Positions 20,769-29,581 of a DNA stretch of 47,955 bases are shown here, piece by piece. A model generated the notes under the pieces. The model was given only the letters and a program-made list of their open reading frames with translations, was not told where the DNA came from and did no database searches. The stretch spans positions 1-47,955 of the forward strand of contig NZ_ALCA01000105.1 in the NCBI RefSeq assembly GCF_000278725.1, written 5' to 3'. Every line of letters starts with the position of its first letter. Positions within the stretch are counted from its first letter, which is position 1. A program made the translations under genes and the position numbers. The stretch is from Actinomyces sp. ICM47 (GTDB lineage Bacteria > Actinomycetota > Actinomycetes > Actinomycetales > Actinomycetaceae).

Positions 20769-21758
20769 GTGGAAAACAAAGCGCAGACCCTGTACCCCTC
20801 AAAGTCCTCTGGACGTCCTTCGAAGATTGCCATCATCGGTGCCGGTGCCGTTGGTACGGCCGTCGCTTACGCGTGTGCGATGCGCGGCGACGCTCGTTCG
20901 ATCGTCCTTCAGGACATTAATAAGCCTAAGGTCGAGGCCGAGGCCCTCGACATGGCCCACGGCATTCAGTTCACCCCCGCCGGATCCATTGAGGGTTCCG
21001 ATGACGTCGAAATCGTTCGCGGTTCCGACCTCATCATCGTGACGGCCGGTGCGAAGCAGCAGCCCGGTCAGTCTCGCCTAGAGCTGGCTGGCTCGACTGT
21101 CAACCTCATGAAGAAGATCGTTCCGAACCTGCAGAACGTGGCACCCGATGCCCGTTTCATGTTCGTCACCAACCCGGTGGATGTCGTCACCTACGTGGCC
21201 CTGAAGCTGACCGGCCTGCCCCGCAACCAGGTCTTCGGTTCGGGCACGGTGCTCGACACCTCGCGTCTGCGCTACCTGGTTTCGCGCGAGACCGGCGTCG
21301 CCACGCAGAACATCCACGCGTACGTTGCCGGCGAGCACGGTGACTCCGAGGTTGCCCTGTGGTCCAGCGCCGAGATCGGCAACGTTCCGCTCTCCCAGTG
21401 GGGTCCGACCCTGTCCGGCGGCGTCTTCGACTCCGCTCTTCGCAACTCCATCGCTCAGGAAGTCGTCCAGAGCGCCTACAAGATCATCGAGGGCAAGGGC
21501 GCGACCAACTACGCGATCGGCCTGTCCGCCGCGAACATCGCCGGCGCGGTCCTGCGCGACGAGCAGCGCGTCCTGACCATCTCGACGCTGCTTGAGGATT
21601 GGGAAGGCATTTCGGACGTCGTCATGGCGGCCCCGACCATCGTGGGCCGCGACGGTGCCGGACGTGTCCTGAACCCGCCGCTGACCCTCAACGAGCGTGA
21701 CGGCCTGACCGCCTCGGCGGAGCGTCTGCGCCAGGTGGCCCGCGACCTGGGCTTCTGA
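20769..21758 (+). CDS. ldh: L-lactate dehydrogenase
   Basis: A 329-residue NAD-dependent enzyme that reduces pyruvate to L-lactate, regenerating NAD+ in fermentation. The Rossmann glycine motif GAGAVG is at residues 24-29, the NPVDVVTYVA and GSGTVLDTSRLRYL motifs are intact, and the catalytic histidine is H190 in GEHGDSE. A 15-residue N-terminal extension is longer than usual. The GTG start at 20769 has AGGAGAG just upstream. It is a single-gene unit with its own promoter and a strong terminator, and is converging with lexA. Confidence 0.96.
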   Translation: MENKAQTLYPSKSSGRPSKIAIIGAGAVGTAVAYACAMRGDARSIVLQDINKPKVEAEALDMAHGIQFTPAGSIEGSDDVEIVRGSDLIIVTAGAKQQPGQSRLELAGSTVNLMKKIVPNLQNVAPDARFMFVTNPVDVVTYVALKLTGLPRNQVFGSGTVLDTSRLRYLVSRETGVATQNIHAYVAGEHGDSEVALWSSAEIGNVPLSQWGPTLSGGVFDSALRNSIAQEVVQSAYKIIEGKGATNYAIGLSAANIAGAVLRDEQRVLTISTLLEDWEGISDVVMAAPTIVGRDGAGRVLNPPLTLNERDGLTASAERLRQVARDLGF

Positions 21759-21776
21759 TCCTGTCATAACGACGTC

Positions 21777-21808
21777 AATGGTGCCGACCCCGCGGGGTCG
21801 GCACCATT
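21777..21808. terminator. Bidirectional terminator shared by ldh and lexA
   Basis: A perfect 15-bp stem: AATGGTGCCGACCCC (21777-21791) pairs with 21794-21808 around a tiny GC-rich loop. It lies 19 bp after ldh and 16 bp from the end of the convergent lexA. Confidence 0.88.
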
Positions 21809-21823
21809 GCTATAAGCGGGGAA

Positions 21824-22504
21824 TCAGAGGGATCGGATAACGGTGACGACCTTGCCGAGGATGGTGGCCTCGTCGCCGGGGATGGGGGAGTAGTCCTTGT
21901 TGTGGGGCAACAGCCACACGTGTCCATCCGTGATCGACAGCTCTTTCACGGTGGCCTCGCCGTCGATCATGGCTGCCACGAACTCACCATTGCTGGCGTC
22001 GTTTTGGGCGCGGATGACGACGTAGTCTCCGTCGAAGATGCCCGCGTCGATCATGGATTGGCCGGAAACCTCGAGCATGAAGAGGTCGCCGTGACCCGTC
22101 ATGGAGGTGGGCAGGCGGAAAACCTCTTCGATGTGCTGCTCGGCGGTGATGGGAGAACCCGCGGCAATGCGGCCGACGAGCGGGATGGCGCTGCCCTCCT
22201 CCTCCACGTGGGACATCGGAATTTCGATGGGCACGATGGGGGACGAGGCCGGACCAGGCAGGGTGACGCCGAGCGCGCGTCGCGCCTTGTCTGTCAGGTC
22301 GAGGGCGCGCGGCAGCCCGGGTTCGCGCGCGAGGTAGCCCGAGGATTCGAGAGCATCAAGGTGGTGTTTGACAGTCGAGGGTGAAGCCAGCCCGACAGCG
22401 GATGCGATCTCTCGCACAGAGGGAGGGAAGCCGCTGGAGGTCAGCTTGTCGTTGATAACGCGCAGGATCGCGCGGTGTCGCTCACTGATCGCTCGCTCGC
22501 TCAT
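21824..22504 (-). CDS. lexA: SOS repressor LexA
   Basis: A 226-residue repressor. The N-terminal winged helix (FPPSVREIASAVGLASPSTV, 27-46) binds SOS boxes; the C-terminal S24 peptidase domain has the cleavage site A115-G116 in GRIAAGSP, catalytic S150 in VSGQSM and K187 in ATVKEL. RecA filaments trigger self-cleavage. The open frame reaches 22660, but ATG 22504 has AGGAGGG a few bases upstream and matches the family N-terminus. TAAAAT at 22566-22571 (minus strand) is a plausible -10, with an SOS box overlapping its -35 region, so lexA would repress itself. Confidence 0.96.
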   Translation of the reverse strand: MSERAISERHRAILRVINDKLTSSGFPPSVREIASAVGLASPSTVKHHLDALESSGYLAREPGLPRALDLTDKARRALGVTLPGPASSPIVPIEIPMSHVEEEGSAIPLVGRIAAGSPITAEQHIEEVFRLPTSMTGHGDLFMLEVSGQSMIDAGIFDGDYVVIRAQNDASNGEFVAAMIDGEATVKELSITDGHVWLLPHNKDYSPIPGDEATILGKVVTVIRSL

Positions 22505-22590
22505 GGTCCCTCCTTCGTGGGTGTGGACGCAGATGTGCATGGGTGGCCGTCCACTGGATACGTCAATTTTAAGCCGACAACGCGCAATAT

Positions 22591-22604
22591 GAAACATATG
22601 TTCG
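22591..22604. promoter_or_regulatory. SOS box, lexA-proximal
   Basis: GAAACATATGTTCG matches the LexA operator CGAACATATGTTCG at 12 of 14 positions. It overlaps the presumed -35 region of lexA and lies just upstream of the -35 (TCGACA, 22613-22618) of the divergent LysM gene. Confidence 0.7.
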
Positions 22605-22612
22605 AGTGGGTC

Positions 22613-22667
22613 TCGACATTTGCGGCGGTGCATGCTATCGTACAGGTGTTCGACGAACATATGTTCG
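22613..22667 (+). promoter_or_regulatory. Promoter and perfect SOS box of the LysM gene
   Basis: TCGACA (22613-22618), a 17-bp spacer and TATCGT (22636-22641) make a good -35/-10 pair. CGAACATATGTTCG at 22654-22667 is a perfect palindrome identical to the Gram-positive SOS consensus, placed around the start of transcription. A further TGTTCG half-site at 22647-22652 pairs with the CGAACA half, so three half-sites lie in a row. Confidence 0.85.
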
Positions 22668-22689
22668 ATATCGTTGTTTGGAGGTTGTC

Positions 22690-23154
22690 ATGAGTGTCTC
22701 GTACTCTCCCACGCCTGCCGTCTTCTTCCCCGCGCGTCGCTCGCCGATACGCCCGGCGCAGGATGCGCCCCTGGCGACGGTTCGTGACATTGCGTCGGCC
22801 CCGTCCGTCCGACGGCGCATCGAGGCGCAGCGGGCGGACGATCCCGCTTTCCTGCGACCTCCTGCGCCTCCTCGTCGGCCTGAGAAGCCTTCGCGCCGGG
22901 GCATGGTTGCAGGCACTTTCGCTACCCTCGCGCTCTCCGTGGGTGCGGGCATCCTGGGGCTGGCCCTCCAGCCCGATACCTATGACGGTCCGACCGTCAT
23001 TAAGGCTGCCGTCAGTGGGGACTCCGTTTGGTCGATGGCGCAAAACGTTCGCAGTGAGCGTCCGCTCGAAGAGATTGTCGCGGATATCGAACGCCTTAAT
23101 GACATCAGTGGTGCCATCCATCCCGGGCAGCGCGTCGTCGTGCCGGTTCGATAG
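22690..23154 (+). CDS. LysM membrane protein, likely SOS cell-division inhibitor
   Basis: A 154-residue protein with a Pro/Arg-rich cytoplasmic N-terminus (1-71), one membrane segment (about 72-93) and a C-terminal LysM domain (about 103-153; VSGDSVWSMAQNVRSE, then HPGQRVVVPVR) facing the cell wall. It is divergent from lexA behind a perfect SOS box. This layout is that of YneA (Bacillus), ChiZ/Rv2719c (Mycobacterium) and DivS (Corynebacterium), which delay septation during DNA damage. Sequence identity to any one of them cannot be judged here. GGAGG lies 5 nt before the ATG at 22690; the frame is open upstream but lacks a site. Confidence 0.85.
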   Translation: MSVSYSPTPAVFFPARRSPIRPAQDAPLATVRDIASAPSVRRRIEAQRADDPAFLRPPAPPRRPEKPSRRGMVAGTFATLALSVGAGILGLALQPDTYDGPTVIKAAVSGDSVWSMAQNVRSERPLEEIVADIERLNDISGAIHPGQRVVVPVR

Positions 23155-23197
23155 GGGTGAGCCTGGGACTCCTGGGACAGGGGAGGGGGTGAGCGTG

Positions 23198-23210
23198 TAC
23201 CGTTGAGGGG
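23198..23210 (+). promoter_or_regulatory. -10 element for leaderless nrdR mRNA (GTG start)
   Basis: TACCGT at 23198-23203 (TANNNT) ends 6 nt before the GTG at 23210, the same hexamer and spacing as at dapF. Confidence 0.6.
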
Positions 23211-23767
23211 TGCACTGCCCTTTCTGTCATAACCCTGACTCGCGCGTCGTCGATACGCGCATCGCCGATGACGGTGCCTCGATCCGGCGCCGTCGCGAGT
23301 GCACGCACTGCAAGAAGCGTTTCACAACTCTGGAGACATCGTCGTTCCAGGTGGTGAAGCGTTCCGGTGTGGTCGAATCCTTCTCGCGCAACAAGGTCGT
23401 GTCCGGCGTGAAAAAGGCATGCCAGGGCAGGCCCGTCTCCGACGATCAGCTCGCGATCCTCGCCCAGCAGGTGGAGGAGCAGCTGCGCTCCACCGGTGTC
23501 TCCAACGTCTCCACGAACGAGGTTGGCAAGGCTATCTTGCCGTTCTTGCGCGACCTCGATGTCATCGCCTACCTGCGCTTCGCCTCCGTGTACCGGGCCT
23601 TCGACACCCTCGAGGACTTCGAGGAGGCCATTCAGGCGCTGCGTGAACGCTCGCAGGCGGGCGAGAGTGCATCTCCTGAGCAGACGCCGGTGGCCTCGAA
23701 GAAGGCGCGTAAGCCTCGTACTAGCCGCAAGCGTACTGCGGGGCAGGCGCTGCTCGGAGACGAGTAG
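23210..23767 (+). CDS. nrdR: Transcriptional repressor NrdR
   Basis: A 185-residue repressor of ribonucleotide reductase genes. The N-terminal zinc ribbon uses C3, C6, C31 and C34 (MHCPFC and ECTHCK). The ATP-cone that senses ATP/dATP spans about residues 46-136 ([16 protein letters not shown] and [14 protein letters not shown]). A C-terminal extension of about 40 residues is basic ([12 protein letters not shown]) and beyond the usual 150-residue length. GTG 23210 is supported by the leaderless -10. No nrd genes are in the window. Confidence 0.96.
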   Translation: MHCPFCHNPDSRVVDTRIADDGASIRRRRECTHCKKRFTTLETSSFQVVKRSGVVESFSRNKVVSGVKKACQGRPVSDDQLAILAQQVEEQLRSTGVSNVSTNEVGKAILPFLRDLDVIAYLRFASVYRAFDTLEDFEEAIQALRERSQAGESASPEQTPVASKKARKPRTSRKRTAGQALLGDE

Positions 23768-23820
23768 CGCCCGCACCCCACGCCCTGCTGGTGACTCATC
23801 ACTGCTGCGATGAACGAAGC

Positions 23821-25773
23821 CTACTTCTCGTCCTGATTGGCGCGGCCGCTCGTTGTCGTGGTCAGGCGGCGCATGGCTTCGCTCGACGCTTCGGCCACCG
23901 ATTCGCGTGCCCCGGCCACGGCCTCGGACATGGATTCGCGGGCAACGGCGACCTTTTCGGACATCGTGTCGCGCGCTCCGGCTACGGCCTCGGACATGGA
24001 TTCGCGGACGACGGCGACCTTTTCGGACATCGTGTCGCGCGCTCCGGCCACGGCTTCAGACATGGCCTCGCGTGCCCCGGCAACGGCCTCGGTCGCGGCT
24101 ACCTGCGCGCCCATGATCTGCTCGCGTACCTTTTTGCGCATGACCTTGCCCAGCTGCGAGCGCGGCAGCTCGCTCATGACGACGATCTGGCGGGGCAACG
24201 CGTAGTGGGCGAGAGACTTTTCAGCCCACTTGCGCAGCTCAGCGAGCGTTACCGAGGCGCCGGCCTCGAGAACGATGGCGGCGACAACGTCTTCACCTCT
24301 CTCTCCAGCGGGCACGCCGACGGCGGCGACGTCGGCCACGCCCGGCATGGAGCGCACGGCGTCCTCCACCTGGGAGGGGTAGACGTTGAAACCGGAGGAA
24401 TTGATCATCTCCTTGCGGCGGTCCGCCATGTAGATGAAACCGTCGCGCACCTGGACCAGGTCGCCGGTGCGCAGCCAGCCGTCGGAGGTGAAGACTTCGG
24501 CGGTTTCGTCGTCCTGGTTCCAGTAGCCGGAAAAGACCTGAGGACCCGATGCGATGAGTTCGCCGACGTCGCCGTCGGCAACGTCGCGGGTGGGATTCTC
24601 GGGATCGACGATACGCACGCGCGTGGAGGGGAAAGGCAGGCCGAGCGCCCCGCGTGCGCGCGAGGAAGCCAAGGGCGAGCCGAGGAGGACCGGAGAGGCC
24701 TCGGTCATGCCATAGCCCTCGATCATGAGACCGCCGGTCGCTTCCTCCCATTTCTGGGCTAGCGGTGCCGACAGAGGCATCGCGCCGGACAGGGAGAAAT
24801 GGATGGAAGATAGGTCGGCGTCCGTGCCTTCGGCTGCTGCCAGAAGGCGTTCGTACATGGGGGGAACGCCCAGGAAGAACGTGCAGGGGAGGCGGCGCTG
24901 GGCGGCGAGCACGAGCGTCGTGTCGAACTTCGGGAACATGGCGATGGTTGCGCCCAGGCGCAGGCCAGCCAGGAAGCTCGCCGTGAAACCGAAGGCGTGG
25001 AAGAGGGGGAGGATGCAGTAGAAGACCTCGGCACCCTCGTGGAGGACGGATACCCACGCAATGCACTGTTCCACGTTGTCTTGTAGATTCGCGTGCGTGA
25101 GCGCGGCCGCCTTCGGTATGCCCGTCGTGCCGCCGGTGTGGATGAGGAGGGCGATGTCCTCCACGGAGGAGGCGCAGGGGTCCTCCCACGGCCTCGCGGC
25201 GCGCATTGCGCGCGTCCACGAGCGTGCCCACGCCGGGCGCGGGCTGCCGAGTTGATCGCGCTTCTCGCGCGCCGCCTTCAACGGCAGCTTGAGTGCCAGG
25301 CGTGAGGCAGCGGGTAGTGCGCTGGCCAGGTCCACGGAGAAGGTGGTGTGGCCTCGTCCGAGGAAGGTGAGCTTCTCCAGGGTCTTGGACCAGGCGATGG
25401 TGACGCGGGCACCGTGGCGCTTGTATTCGTTCTGGAGTTCGCCCGAGGGAGCTAGGGGGTTGTGTTCGACGACGATGGCCCCCAGTAGCATCGTGCCGAG
25501 GACGGCGACCGCATGCTGAGGACAATTCGGCATGACGAGGGCGACACGGTCGCCGGGGCGCACGCCCGCCTGATGCAGCGCGCCCGCGCATCGACGCATG
25601 TCCTGGGCCAGCTCGGAGTAGCTGAGCTGACGGGCGAAAAAGTCGATGGCTGCGCGAGTGGGGTAGCGGGAGGCGACCTCCAGGACCATGTTCGGGATCG
25701 GTTGATCCGGAGTTGCGATTTCGTAGGCGACCCCGGGCGCGTAGAACGCTCGCAGCCGTGACGTCAGATCCAT
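23821..25773 (-). CDS. AMP-dependent long-chain fatty-acid--CoA ligase with C-terminal 11-residue repeats
   Basis: A 650-residue ANL-family enzyme that activates a carboxylic acid, probably a fatty acid, as acyl-AMP and then acyl-CoA. The P-loop HTGGTTGIPK is at 212-221; YGMTEASPV, GWLRTGDL and DRRKEMINSSGFNVYPSQ follow in order. The enzyme proper ends near residue 550. Residues 562-627 are six perfect-length 11-residue repeats (EAVAGARDTMS alternating with EKVAVARESMS), then a decayed seventh and a polar tail. This tail is not part of normal FadD proteins. GAAGGAGC precedes the ATG at 25773. The acid chain length is unknown. Confidence 0.9.
   Translation of the reverse strand: MDLTSRLRAFYAPGVAYEIATPDQPIPNMVLEVASRYPTRAAIDFFARQLSYSELAQDMRRCAGALHQAGVRPGDRVALVMPNCPQHAVAVLGTMLLGAIVVEHNPLAPSGELQNEYKRHGARVTIAWSKTLEKLTFLGRGHTTFSVDLASALPAASRLALKLPLKAAREKRDQLGSPRPAWARSWTRAMRAARPWEDPCASSVEDIALLIHTGGTTGIPKAAALTHANLQDNVEQCIAWVSVLHEGAEVFYCILPLFHAFGFTASFLAGLRLGATIAMFPKFDTTLVLAAQRRLPCTFFLGVPPMYERLLAAAEGTDADLSSIHFSLSGAMPLSAPLAQKWEEATGGLMIEGYGMTEASPVLLGSPLASSRARGALGLPFPSTRVRIVDPENPTRDVADGDVGELIASGPQVFSGYWNQDDETAEVFTSDGWLRTGDLVQVRDGFIYMADRRKEMINSSGFNVYPSQVEDAVRSMPGVADVAAVGVPAGERGEDVVAAIVLEAGASVTLAELRKWAEKSLAHYALPRQIVVMSELPRSQLGKVMRKKVREQIMGAQVAATEAVAGAREAMSEAVAGARDTMSEKVAVVRESMSEAVAGARDTMSEKVAVARESMSEAVAGARESVAEASSEAMRRLTTTTSGRANQDEK
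23893..24090 (-). repeat. 33-bp coding tandem repeat (six units) in the acyl-CoA ligase gene
   Basis: Six 33-bp units encode residues 562-627. Units 2-3 and 4-5 form a near-identical 66-bp doublet, so the array grew partly by recent duplication of a 22-residue block. All units keep frame and length. Confidence 0.9.
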
Positions 25774-25810
25774 CTCTGCTCCTTCGGTGATGCTGCCCCT
25801 ACGATACCGT

Positions 25811-25840
25811 AAGTTAGGGCCGCATTTGACCAGCTGGCAA
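25811..25840 (-). promoter_or_regulatory. Candidate promoter of the acyl-CoA ligase
   Basis: On the minus strand TTGCCA (25840-25835), an 18-bp spacer and TAACTT (25816-25811) form a -35/-10 pair about 40 bp before the start codon. A second hexamer TATCGT lies at 25806-25801. Confidence 0.4.
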
Positions 25841-25860
25841 CGCGACGAACGTGACAGTCT

Positions 25861-27066
25861 TTACAGCGGAGTCGCAATCAGTCGGATGGTCTCGGGCAGG
25901 TGGCTCAGCTCTTCGAGGGCCTCGCGTCCCAGACCCGCTGAGATGTCGGTGAGCACGTAGCCGACCTCGTCCATGGTGGCCAGAATCTGCGCGTCGACGT
26001 TGGCCTCGGAGGAGGCGAAGATCTGGTTGACGCGTGCCATGACGCCGGGCACATTGCGGTGGATGAGGCGCACGCGGTAGCGCGAGCGCTTGCCGATGTT
26101 CATCGTCAGGTTCGGCAGGTTGACGCTCATGTCGGTCGAGCCGCTGGCTTGGTACTCGCCGATCTTCGCGGCGACGAATCGGCCGATGTCGTACTGCGCT
26201 TCCTCAGTGGATCCGCCGATGTGGGGGGTGAGGATGACGTTGTCGAGGGTGGCCAAGGGGGACGTGAAGGGGTCGCCGTTGGCGCGTGGCTCCTCCGGGA
26301 ACACGTCAATGGCTGCACCACCGAGGTGGCCGGAGACGAGTGCGGCGTGCAGGGCGTCCACGTCGACGACGTGTCCGCGCGAGAGATTGATGAACAGGGC
26401 ACCGGGCTTCATGAGTTCGAATTCGGTGCGACCGATCAGGTTGGTGTTGGACTCCTGGCCGTCCACGTGCACGGAGATGATGTCGGCTTCGCGCAGCACG
26501 GCCTCCATGGTGGGCATCTGTGTGGCGTTGCCCAGGGCGAGGCGCTCGGCGGCGTCGTAGAAGATGACGTTGAGGCCCATGGCCTCGGCGAGGACGGAGA
26601 GCTGCGTGCCGATGTTGCCGTAGCCGATGATGCCGAGAGTGTGTCCGCGCACCTCGTGGGCACCGTCGGCGCTCTTGTCCCACACGCCGCGGTGCAGGCG
26701 CGAGTTCTTGACGGTGACGCGGCGCGACAGATCGATGATCTCGCCGATGGCTAGCTCGACGACGGAGCGCGTGTTGGAGTAGGGGGCATTGAACACGGCG
26801 ATGCCCATCTCGGTGGCCGTAGCCAGGTCGATCTGGTTGGTGCCGATGCAGAAGGCACCGATAGCCTTCAGGTTCGGGCGAGCGCGCAGCACGCGCTCGG
26901 TGACCTCGGTCTTGGAACGCAGGCCCAGGTAGTCCACGCCGTCGAGCGCGTCAATCAGGTCGTCCTCGGACAGGGCACCCGTCACGCGGGTGACCTCAAT
27001 GCCAAACTTCGCGAAGATGTCGTCGGCGATTGAGTGAGGATTTTCCAAGAGTAATGCTCGTGTCAT
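25861..27066 (-). CDS. serA: D-3-phosphoglycerate dehydrogenase
   Basis: A 401-residue enzyme that oxidises 3-phosphoglycerate to start serine synthesis. The NAD-binding motif GYGNIG is at 148-153; the catalytic Arg (NLSRGHVVD), Glu (FPEEPR) and His (TPHIGGST) are present. The C-terminal ACT domain (about 325-401) gives serine feedback control. Length and single ACT domain match the short E. coli type rather than the long mycobacterial SerA with its extra domain. A CATGAT hexamer ends 6 nt before the ATG, so it may be leaderless, though the first base is not T. It lies 60 bp after the helicase gene. Confidence 0.96.
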   Translation of the reverse strand: MTRALLLENPHSIADDIFAKFGIEVTRVTGALSEDDLIDALDGVDYLGLRSKTEVTERVLRARPNLKAIGAFCIGTNQIDLATATEMGIAVFNAPYSNTRSVVELAIGEIIDLSRRVTVKNSRLHRGVWDKSADGAHEVRGHTLGIIGYGNIGTQLSVLAEAMGLNVIFYDAAERLALGNATQMPTMEAVLREADIISVHVDGQESNTNLIGRTEFELMKPGALFINLSRGHVVDVDALHAALVSGHLGGAAIDVFPEEPRANGDPFTSPLATLDNVILTPHIGGSTEEAQYDIGRFVAAKIGEYQASGSTDMSVNLPNLTMNIGKRSRYRVRLIHRNVPGVMARVNQIFASSEANVDAQILATMDEVGYVLTDISAGLGREALEELSHLPETIRLIATPL

Positions 27067-27126
27067 GACTCCATCATGGCAGATGAAAGCGCAGTTAGTA
27101 CGCCGTTGTCACTGTGTGGTCACTGA

Positions 27127-29400
27127 TTACCACTCTTCCATGCCGGCGGGTAGCTGGCCGGCATGGACGACGTGAACGTCGTGGGTGGCGCGCGTCAGGG
27201 CGACAAACAGGTCGCCGATGCCGTCGCTCATGATCTCACCGGGTTCCACGAGGACGACGGAGTCAAACTCGAGCCCCTTTGACGCATTGGCGGACAGCAG
27301 GGCGACGCGCTCGGACAAGGCGGTCTCCCCGTCCACGTCGGCCCCCCACGCGCGGGCGCGCTGCGCGCCGACGATGATGGCGACGCGTCCGCGGGAAGCA
27401 CCCGCCTCACGGTCAAGGCGTTCCTCGGCGACCTGCTGGGCCTGGTGCGCGGCCTCCCACAGGGGATCGGTGCTTCGGGACGAGGCCGTGGCATCCTCGG
27501 GTGCCTCCACGTGGGTGACGCGGTAGCAACCCTCGACGTCGCGCACGGCGGTCATAGGGTAGAGGACGGGTGCCCCCGCACGTGCCACGACGCCCTCAGC
27601 GAGGGTCGTGAGCGTCGCGGGGGTACGGTACGACACGGTGAGCGCATACTCGGCGGCGAAGGCTCGGGCCGCGGGACCCAGAGCCTTCTCCCACGAGCCG
27701 GGACGCTTTGAGCCGCGGCGCTGATCGAGGTCGCCGACGACCGTGAAGGAGCGAGACGGGCAGCGGCGCAGCAACGCACGCCACGCCATGGGGGAGAGCT
27801 CCTGCGCCTCGTCGACCACAATGTGGCCGTACGCCCACGCACGGTCCTTGGCCGCACGCTCGGCCAGGGGAGTCCACGTTTCCTGGACGGCCGTATGCTC
27901 GGCGAGCATCTGCGCGGTGACGATGCCGCCACCGAGGTTTTGCCCCTCAATCGCGGCGCGCGCACGCTCGATCTCGGCCGCGTCCGCCTTCTGCGTGGGT
28001 GCCGACGTGGTCGGCATGGGCCCCAGGAGTTCCTCGCACTCGTCCAGGATCGGAACATCTGAGATCGTCCAAGGCGCTGAGCGCGGGCGCACGAGGAGGG
28101 CCAGCTCGTCGGGCCGCAGAGGGGACTTCGCACGCCGATTCGCGGACGCCAGCACCTCCGGGCGGGCATACAGGCGACGCAGCAGCGTCTGCGCGCTGGT
28201 CGGCATCCACGCCGTGTTGATTGCACGGCGGCAATCCACCGAGTCACGGATCTCGATGAGCCACGAGCGCTTGACATCGGGATCGACGTGGCCTTCCGAG
28301 TCCGCGTCCCCGGCCTCGCGCGCCAGACGCAGCGCCAGCACGTCCATGAGTTCGCGTGCGAAAAACTCGCGCGCCACGTTGTGCGGGCGCCCCGAACGCT
28401 TGGCGCGCCGACGCGCCCCTTCGACGTCCGCCTGCGTCAGCGTCACCGTCCGGTTCCACACGCGCAGCTCCTGGTCCCCCTTGGGGAGCTTCGCGAGCTG
28501 ACGCACCGCCTCCTTAATGATCGCCGCCCACGCCGGCAGTCCCTTAATCCGAGCCACGGCCTCGTCCTCAGACGCACGCGCGTGCACGCCCGGCACGAGG
28601 TCTCCCATCGTCACCGATACGACGCCGGTTTCACCCAGGGATGGAAGAACCTGCTCAATGTAGCGCAGGAATAGACGCGAAGGCCCCACCAGGAGGACAC
28701 CCGAGCGCTCCAGGCGCTCGCGGTGCGCGTACAGCAGGTAGGCGATGCGGTGTAGCGCGACCGCAGTCTTGCCTGTGCCTGGGCCGCCCTGGACGACCAG
28801 GAGGCCTTTGTCGGAGGCGCGGATGATGCGGTCCTGCTCAGACTGGATGGTGGCGACGATGTCGCCCATACGGCCGTCGCGCGCCTCGCTCAGGGCGTGC
28901 ATGAGAGCGCCCTCGCCCTGCAGTTCCAGGCCCTCGGCACCCGAGGCGTCGAGGAGTTCGTCCTCCAGGGCAGTCACGCGCCGGTTCCGGGTCGAAATGT
29001 GGCGCCGACGCACGACGCCGTCTGGTTCGGCCGACGTCGCCTGGTAGAAAGGGCGCGCGGCTGGGGCGCGCCAGTCCACGAGCAGGGGAGTGCCGTCCTC
29101 ACGCGACAGCGATAGGCGACCCACGTGGCGCGTCGAGGCGTCCACCATGTCGAGTCGGCCGAACACGAGACGCTCCTCCACGCCCTCGAGGCGTGCCGCC
29201 ATCTCACCCAGATGCGCGGACAGGGCCTCGCGCTCCGTCCAGGCTTGCGCGTTGCCAACCCCGTGCGTCGAATGGACGCGGCCCTGGCGGTCCCGATAGG
29301 AAGCGCGCAGAGCGTCCAGGCGCTCGTAGGCGGCGTCGACGAAGTCCTGTTCGGGCAACGGAAGATCCGCGTGTGAGTGCTGGCGTGCGCCCGTAGTCAT
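27127..29400 (-). CDS. helD: HelD-type superfamily 1 helicase (UvrD/HelD family)
   Basis: A 757-residue ATPase. The N-terminal coiled-coil region (about 15-80) and the GRLDMVDASTRHVGRLSLS segment are typical of HelD, which enters the RNA polymerase channels and frees stalled enzyme. Walker A GGPGTGKT is at 205-212, IVVDEAQELSPMAW is motif II, VVGDLDQRRG motif III, and ASKGLEFDSVVL and FVALTRATHDVHVV are motifs V and VI. Length fits actinobacterial HelD (some of which protect against rifampicin). GAGGAGG precedes the ATG. No rifampicin-associated repeat element was recognised upstream. Confidence 0.88.
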   Translation of the reverse strand: MTTGARQHSHADLPLPEQDFVDAAYERLDALRASYRDRQGRVHSTHGVGNAQAWTEREALSAHLGEMAARLEGVEERLVFGRLDMVDASTRHVGRLSLSREDGTPLLVDWRAPAARPFYQATSAEPDGVVRRRHISTRNRRVTALEDELLDASGAEGLELQGEGALMHALSEARDGRMGDIVATIQSEQDRIIRASDKGLLVVQGGPGTGKTAVALHRIAYLLYAHRERLERSGVLLVGPSRLFLRYIEQVLPSLGETGVVSVTMGDLVPGVHARASEDEAVARIKGLPAWAAIIKEAVRQLAKLPKGDQELRVWNRTVTLTQADVEGARRRAKRSGRPHNVAREFFARELMDVLALRLAREAGDADSEGHVDPDVKRSWLIEIRDSVDCRRAINTAWMPTSAQTLLRRLYARPEVLASANRRAKSPLRPDELALLVRPRSAPWTISDVPILDECEELLGPMPTTSAPTQKADAAEIERARAAIEGQNLGGGIVTAQMLAEHTAVQETWTPLAERAAKDRAWAYGHIVVDEAQELSPMAWRALLRRCPSRSFTVVGDLDQRRGSKRPGSWEKALGPAARAFAAEYALTVSYRTPATLTTLAEGVVARAGAPVLYPMTAVRDVEGCYRVTHVEAPEDATASSRSTDPLWEAAHQAQQVAEERLDREAGASRGRVAIIVGAQRARAWGADVDGETALSERVALLSANASKGLEFDSVVLVEPGEIMSDGIGDLFVALTRATHDVHVVHAGQLPAGMEEW

Positions 29401-29581
29401 GGGTCCTCCTCGATTTTGGTGGCCTTCTATTGTCGCTCACTTTTCGTCGTTATGCTGTGAGCAGCCGATATTCGAATCGCTGCCCTACGCCCCCAGCTCA
29501 AAACGCGTCCCCGCATGACGCGAAGGGGGCCACGCGGGTACGTTAGACATGAGGCGCTAGATCGAGCATGAGGAGGATGAC

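Noticed and set aside
22505..22660. N-terminal extension of lexA to 22660
   Set aside because: The extension crosses the SOS boxes and promoter, while ATG 22504 has AGGAGGG and matches the family start.
29401..29581. Rifampicin-associated element upstream of the HelD gene
   Set aside because: No long GC-rich inverted repeat of that kind was found in the gap.
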